Part shown: positions 62,137 to 64,000 of the stretch, piece after piece
Layout of the letters: the number at the start of each line of letters is the position of its first letter
How positions within the stretch are numbered: the stretch's first letter is position 1
Assembly (NCBI RefSeq): GCF_024343575.1
Contig: NZ_RJUA01000009.1
Location: 1-64,000 of the forward strand
Reading direction: 5' to 3'
Length of the DNA stretch: 64,000 nucleotides
Origin: Lacihabitans sp. LS3-19
GTDB taxonomy: Bacteria; Bacteroidota; Bacteroidia; Cytophagales; Spirosomataceae
The notes under the pieces: model-generated
Told to the model about the DNA's origin: nothing
Seen by the model: the letters and a program-made list of their open reading frames with translations, nothing else
Database searches by the model: none
Made by a program: the position numbers and the translations under genes

Positions 62137-63347
62137 TGCAAGAATTTGATTTTTTAGTGATAGGAGGTGGAGCTGCTGGATATTTTGCTGCTGTAAATGC
62201 GAAAGAAAGGTTTCCGAATTTGAAAATTGGAATAATTGAAAAAAATAGAGATGTATTACAAAAAGTAAAGGTGTCTGGTGGTGGTAGATGTAATGTCACA
62301 AATTCAATTTTTGAGCCGTCTGAACTAGTAAAAAATTACCCCAGAGGCAATGAGTTTTTGCTAGAACCTTTTACAAAATTTGGCTCAAAAGAAACATATA
62401 ATTGGTTTGAAAAAAGGGGAATAAGGCTCAAAATCGAAAAGGATGGGAGGGTATTTCCTGAGAGTAATACCTCTCAAAGTATTATAGATTGTCTTCAATA
62501 TGAAGCAAAAGGAATTCCTCTGTTTACTTCGGAAAAAGTAACGGATATAGTTCAAGAAAGAAACTATTGGGCAGTATCAACTGCCTCTGGGGCTCAATTT
62601 AAGGCAGATAAATTAATGATAGCAACAGGAAGTGATAAAAGGATATGGGAAATTCTTGACATGTTAAATTTTAAAATAATTGAGCAAGCACCTTCATTGT
62701 TTTCTTTTAATATAAAAAATGAAAAACTAAATCAAATGCAAGGTTTGAGCTTTCAAAATGTTGAAGTTGAAATTGTTAAAATGCCCTTTAAACAATCAGG
62801 TCCAATGATCATTACACATTGGGGTTTGTCTGGTCCAGCAATTCTAAAATTATCGGCTTGGGCAGCACGAGATTTAAGTTTGGTAGAATATGACTTTAAA
62901 ATCAGGGTGAATTGGATTCCAGATTTTACAAAAGAAATTATAATAAATTCATTTAGGGAAAATCTTGAAAAACAAGCGAAGAAAAGTGTTATCTCGAATC
63001 CATTATTTAATCTAACGGCTAGATTTTGGAAATATATCTGTGAAAAATCTAATATTACTGAACACCAAAAATGGGCGGAAACGGGCAAGAAGCACTTTCA
63101 AATACTTGCGGAAAATTTATTGGCAGATGTTTACGAAGTAAAAGGAAAGAGTACTTTTAAAGAAGAGTTTGTAACAGCAGGTGGAATTGATTTAGATGAA
63201 ATAGAACCCAATACTTTTTCCTCAAAAAAATATCAGAACTTGTTTTTTGCGGGAGAAGTGTTAAATATTGATGCAGTTACAGGTGGTTTTAACTTTCAAG
63301 CCGCTTGGACCGGGGCCTGGCATGTAGCAAATGGATTAGGTTTTTGA
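62136..63347 (+). CDS. HI0933-family NAD(P)/FAD-dependent oxidoreductase
   Basis: This 403-residue flavoprotein starts with FLVIGGGAAGYFAAVNA, the FAD dinucleotide fold, followed by the family hallmark VKVSGGGRCNVTNS. The C-terminal block FFAGEVLNIDAVTGGFNFQ is also diagnostic for the HI0933/BaiN group (PF03486). No signal peptide. The physiological substrate is unknown in most members. Its stop lies in the 12-bp overlap with the convergent symporter gene. Confidence 0.9.
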   Translation: MQEFDFLVIGGGAAGYFAAVNAKERFPNLKIGIIEKNRDVLQKVKVSGGGRCNVTNSIFEPSELVKNYPRGNEFLLEPFTKFGSKETYNWFEKRGIRLKIEKDGRVFPESNTSQSIIDCLQYEAKGIPLFTSEKVTDIVQERNYWAVSTASGAQFKADKLMIATGSDKRIWEILDMLNFKIIEQAPSLFSFNIKNEKLNQMQGLSFQNVEVEIVKMPFKQSGPMIITHWGLSGPAILKLSAWAARDLSLVEYDFKIRVNWIPDFTKEIIINSFRENLEKQAKKSVISNPLFNLTARFWKYICEKSNITEHQKWAETGKKHFQILAENLLADVYEVKGKSTFKEEFVTAGGIDLDEIEPNTFSSKKYQNLFFAGEVLNIDAVTGGFNFQAAWTGAWHVANGLGF

Positions 63348-64000
63348 AAATAAACTACCTCCAACCATTCCAAGAATACTTATTAAAAGCCCGAAAACAG
63401 CTGGCGGACCTAATTGTAAATGAAAGTTAAGTGCTATTAACCAAGCAGTTGTTCCTAAAATCATTGATAATGAAGCCCCAGTTTTATTAGCTTTTTTCCA
63501 ATATAAACCTGCTGTTAATGGAACAAATAATGCAACCAAACTTAAAGCTGAAGCCTCTCCAACCAGTTCATAAATATTGGTTTTGATAAAAGTCATTCCA
63601 ACAGCCACCATAGTAATTACAACAGTAGAATTCCGCATTATTTTTAATAAGTCTTTATCATTGATTTTATCACCCATATATGGCTTTAATATGTTTTCGG
63701 CAACAACGGTAGCTGGAGCTAGTACAGCAGCACTGCAAGTACTTAAAATAGCTGAAATAAGGGCACCGAAAAACAATATTTGAACGAAAAGGTTGGAATG
63801 TGCTAAAACGAGTTTGGGTATAAACATTTGATTGTCATCAGTCAATAATTCAGGATGGCTGATTGAACCAAAATATACTACTGAAAGTGGTAGAAAAGCT
63901 ACACTTAAGTACATTATTGAAGATATAATACTTCCATTTACGGCTGCTTTTTCTGATTTCGCTGAAAGTACTCTTTGAAAAACATCCTGCTGAGGAATTG
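63336..64000 (-). CDS. Sodium:solute symporter, 3' part (gene continues past the window)
   Basis: The frame is open to the window end, so the N-terminal half is missing; about 220 C-terminal residues are visible. The visible part starts IPQQDVFQRVLSAKSEKAA, a conserved loop of SSS-family porters, and continues with the FGALISAILSTCSAAVLAPA helix (sodium-site serines) and the ALFVPLTAGLYWKKANKTGA end block. It differs in sequence from the symporter at 4234. Substrate unknown. Confidence 0.88.
   Translation of the reverse strand, partial: IPQQDVFQRVLSAKSEKAAVNGSIISSIMYLSVAFLPLSVVYFGSISHPELLTDDNQMFIPKLVLAHSNLFVQILFFGALISAILSTCSAAVLAPATVVAENILKPYMGDKINDKDLLKIMRNSTVVITMVAVGMTFIKTNIYELVGEASALSLVALFVPLTAGLYWKKANKTGASLSMILGTTAWLIALNFHLQLGPPAVFGLLISILGMVGGSLFSKT

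Noticed and set aside
1-64000. Search for tRNA/rRNA genes, CRISPR arrays, prophage, restriction or other defence islands
   Set aside because: Intergenic gaps are short and none shows a cloverleaf, regular direct repeats or phage-type genes; the only stress module is the ParE pair at 11513-12014.

Overview
The window is AT-rich chromosomal DNA from a member of the Bacteroidota, most likely a Cytophagales- or Flavobacteriia-type free-living heterotroph. Evidence for this: a type IX secretion C-terminal sorting domain (43940-45607), a GT117/DUF2723 protein (33739-36729), receiver-only regulators paired with a CHASE3 histidine kinase, a maltose-phosphorylase maltodextrin cluster, scarce Shine-Dalgarno sequences, and promoter boxes of the Bacteroidota type (TTG, 20 bases, TAnnTTTG), seen best before rplU and before the glycosyltransferase operon at 14813. 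The genus cannot be read from the sequence alone.

Layout. 1-834: the 3' end of an IS4/IS1634-type transposase, followed by a perfect 124-bp tandem duplication and a small ORF. 835-8391: a secreted dipeptidyl-peptidase-IV-like protease, a sialidase-type (BNR) hydrolase with a sodium:solute symporter, and a receiver / histidine kinase / receiver operon whose kinase carries six 21-residue coiled-coil repeats. 8720-14665: an FAD reductase with a NapH-like membrane ferredoxin, a ParE-type toxin-antitoxin pair, an orphan HigA-like repressor, and a GMC dehydrogenase with its subunit 3. 14813-22237: a membrane glycoconjugate cluster (DPM1-like GT2, cellulose-synthase-like GT2, GT-C transferase, OafA-type acyltransferase, two three-helix SGNH proteins). 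22234-30363: maltodextrin use (two GH13 enzymes, MFS porter, beta-phosphoglucomutase, GH65 maltose phosphorylase).

30435-40463: CDF metal exporter, Nudix hydrolase, SurE, deoxynucleoside kinase, GT117 protein, O-antigen-ligase-like protein and two GT4 transferases. 40606-43397: rplU-rpmA, an Nfu-type iron-sulfur protein and an XRE/ScfR-type regulator whose IrrE-like domain has lost the zinc motif. 43463-54789: a lipoprotein, a T9SS cargo protein, pxpB-pxpC-pxpA (5-oxoprolinase), an RND tripartite efflux operon, and an Nramp-family transporter of the kind usually found beside pxp genes. 54831-56316: a compact unit for a 42-residue membrane peptide, a rhodanese, radC and rpsT. 56516-64000: GDPD lipoprotein, M20 amidohydrolase, YciO/YrdC protein, Tex, a lipoprotein, an HI0933-type flavoprotein, and the 3' part of a second sodium:solute symporter that runs off the window.

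How they work together. Most of the window is housekeeping and carbohydrate metabolism. Maltodextrin is cut by the GH13 enzymes, imported by the MFS porter, phosphorolysed by GH65 and fed to glycolysis via PgmB. The two glycosyltransferase loci probably build and O-acylate surface glycolipid, polysaccharide or glycoprotein. No CRISPR array, prophage, tRNA, rRNA or recognisable defence island was found. The least explained parts are the acylated-glycoconjugate cluster with its twin SGNH proteins, the 21-residue-repeat kinase operon, and the tiny transcription unit at 54831-55049 whose terminator lies inside the convergent rhodanese gene.
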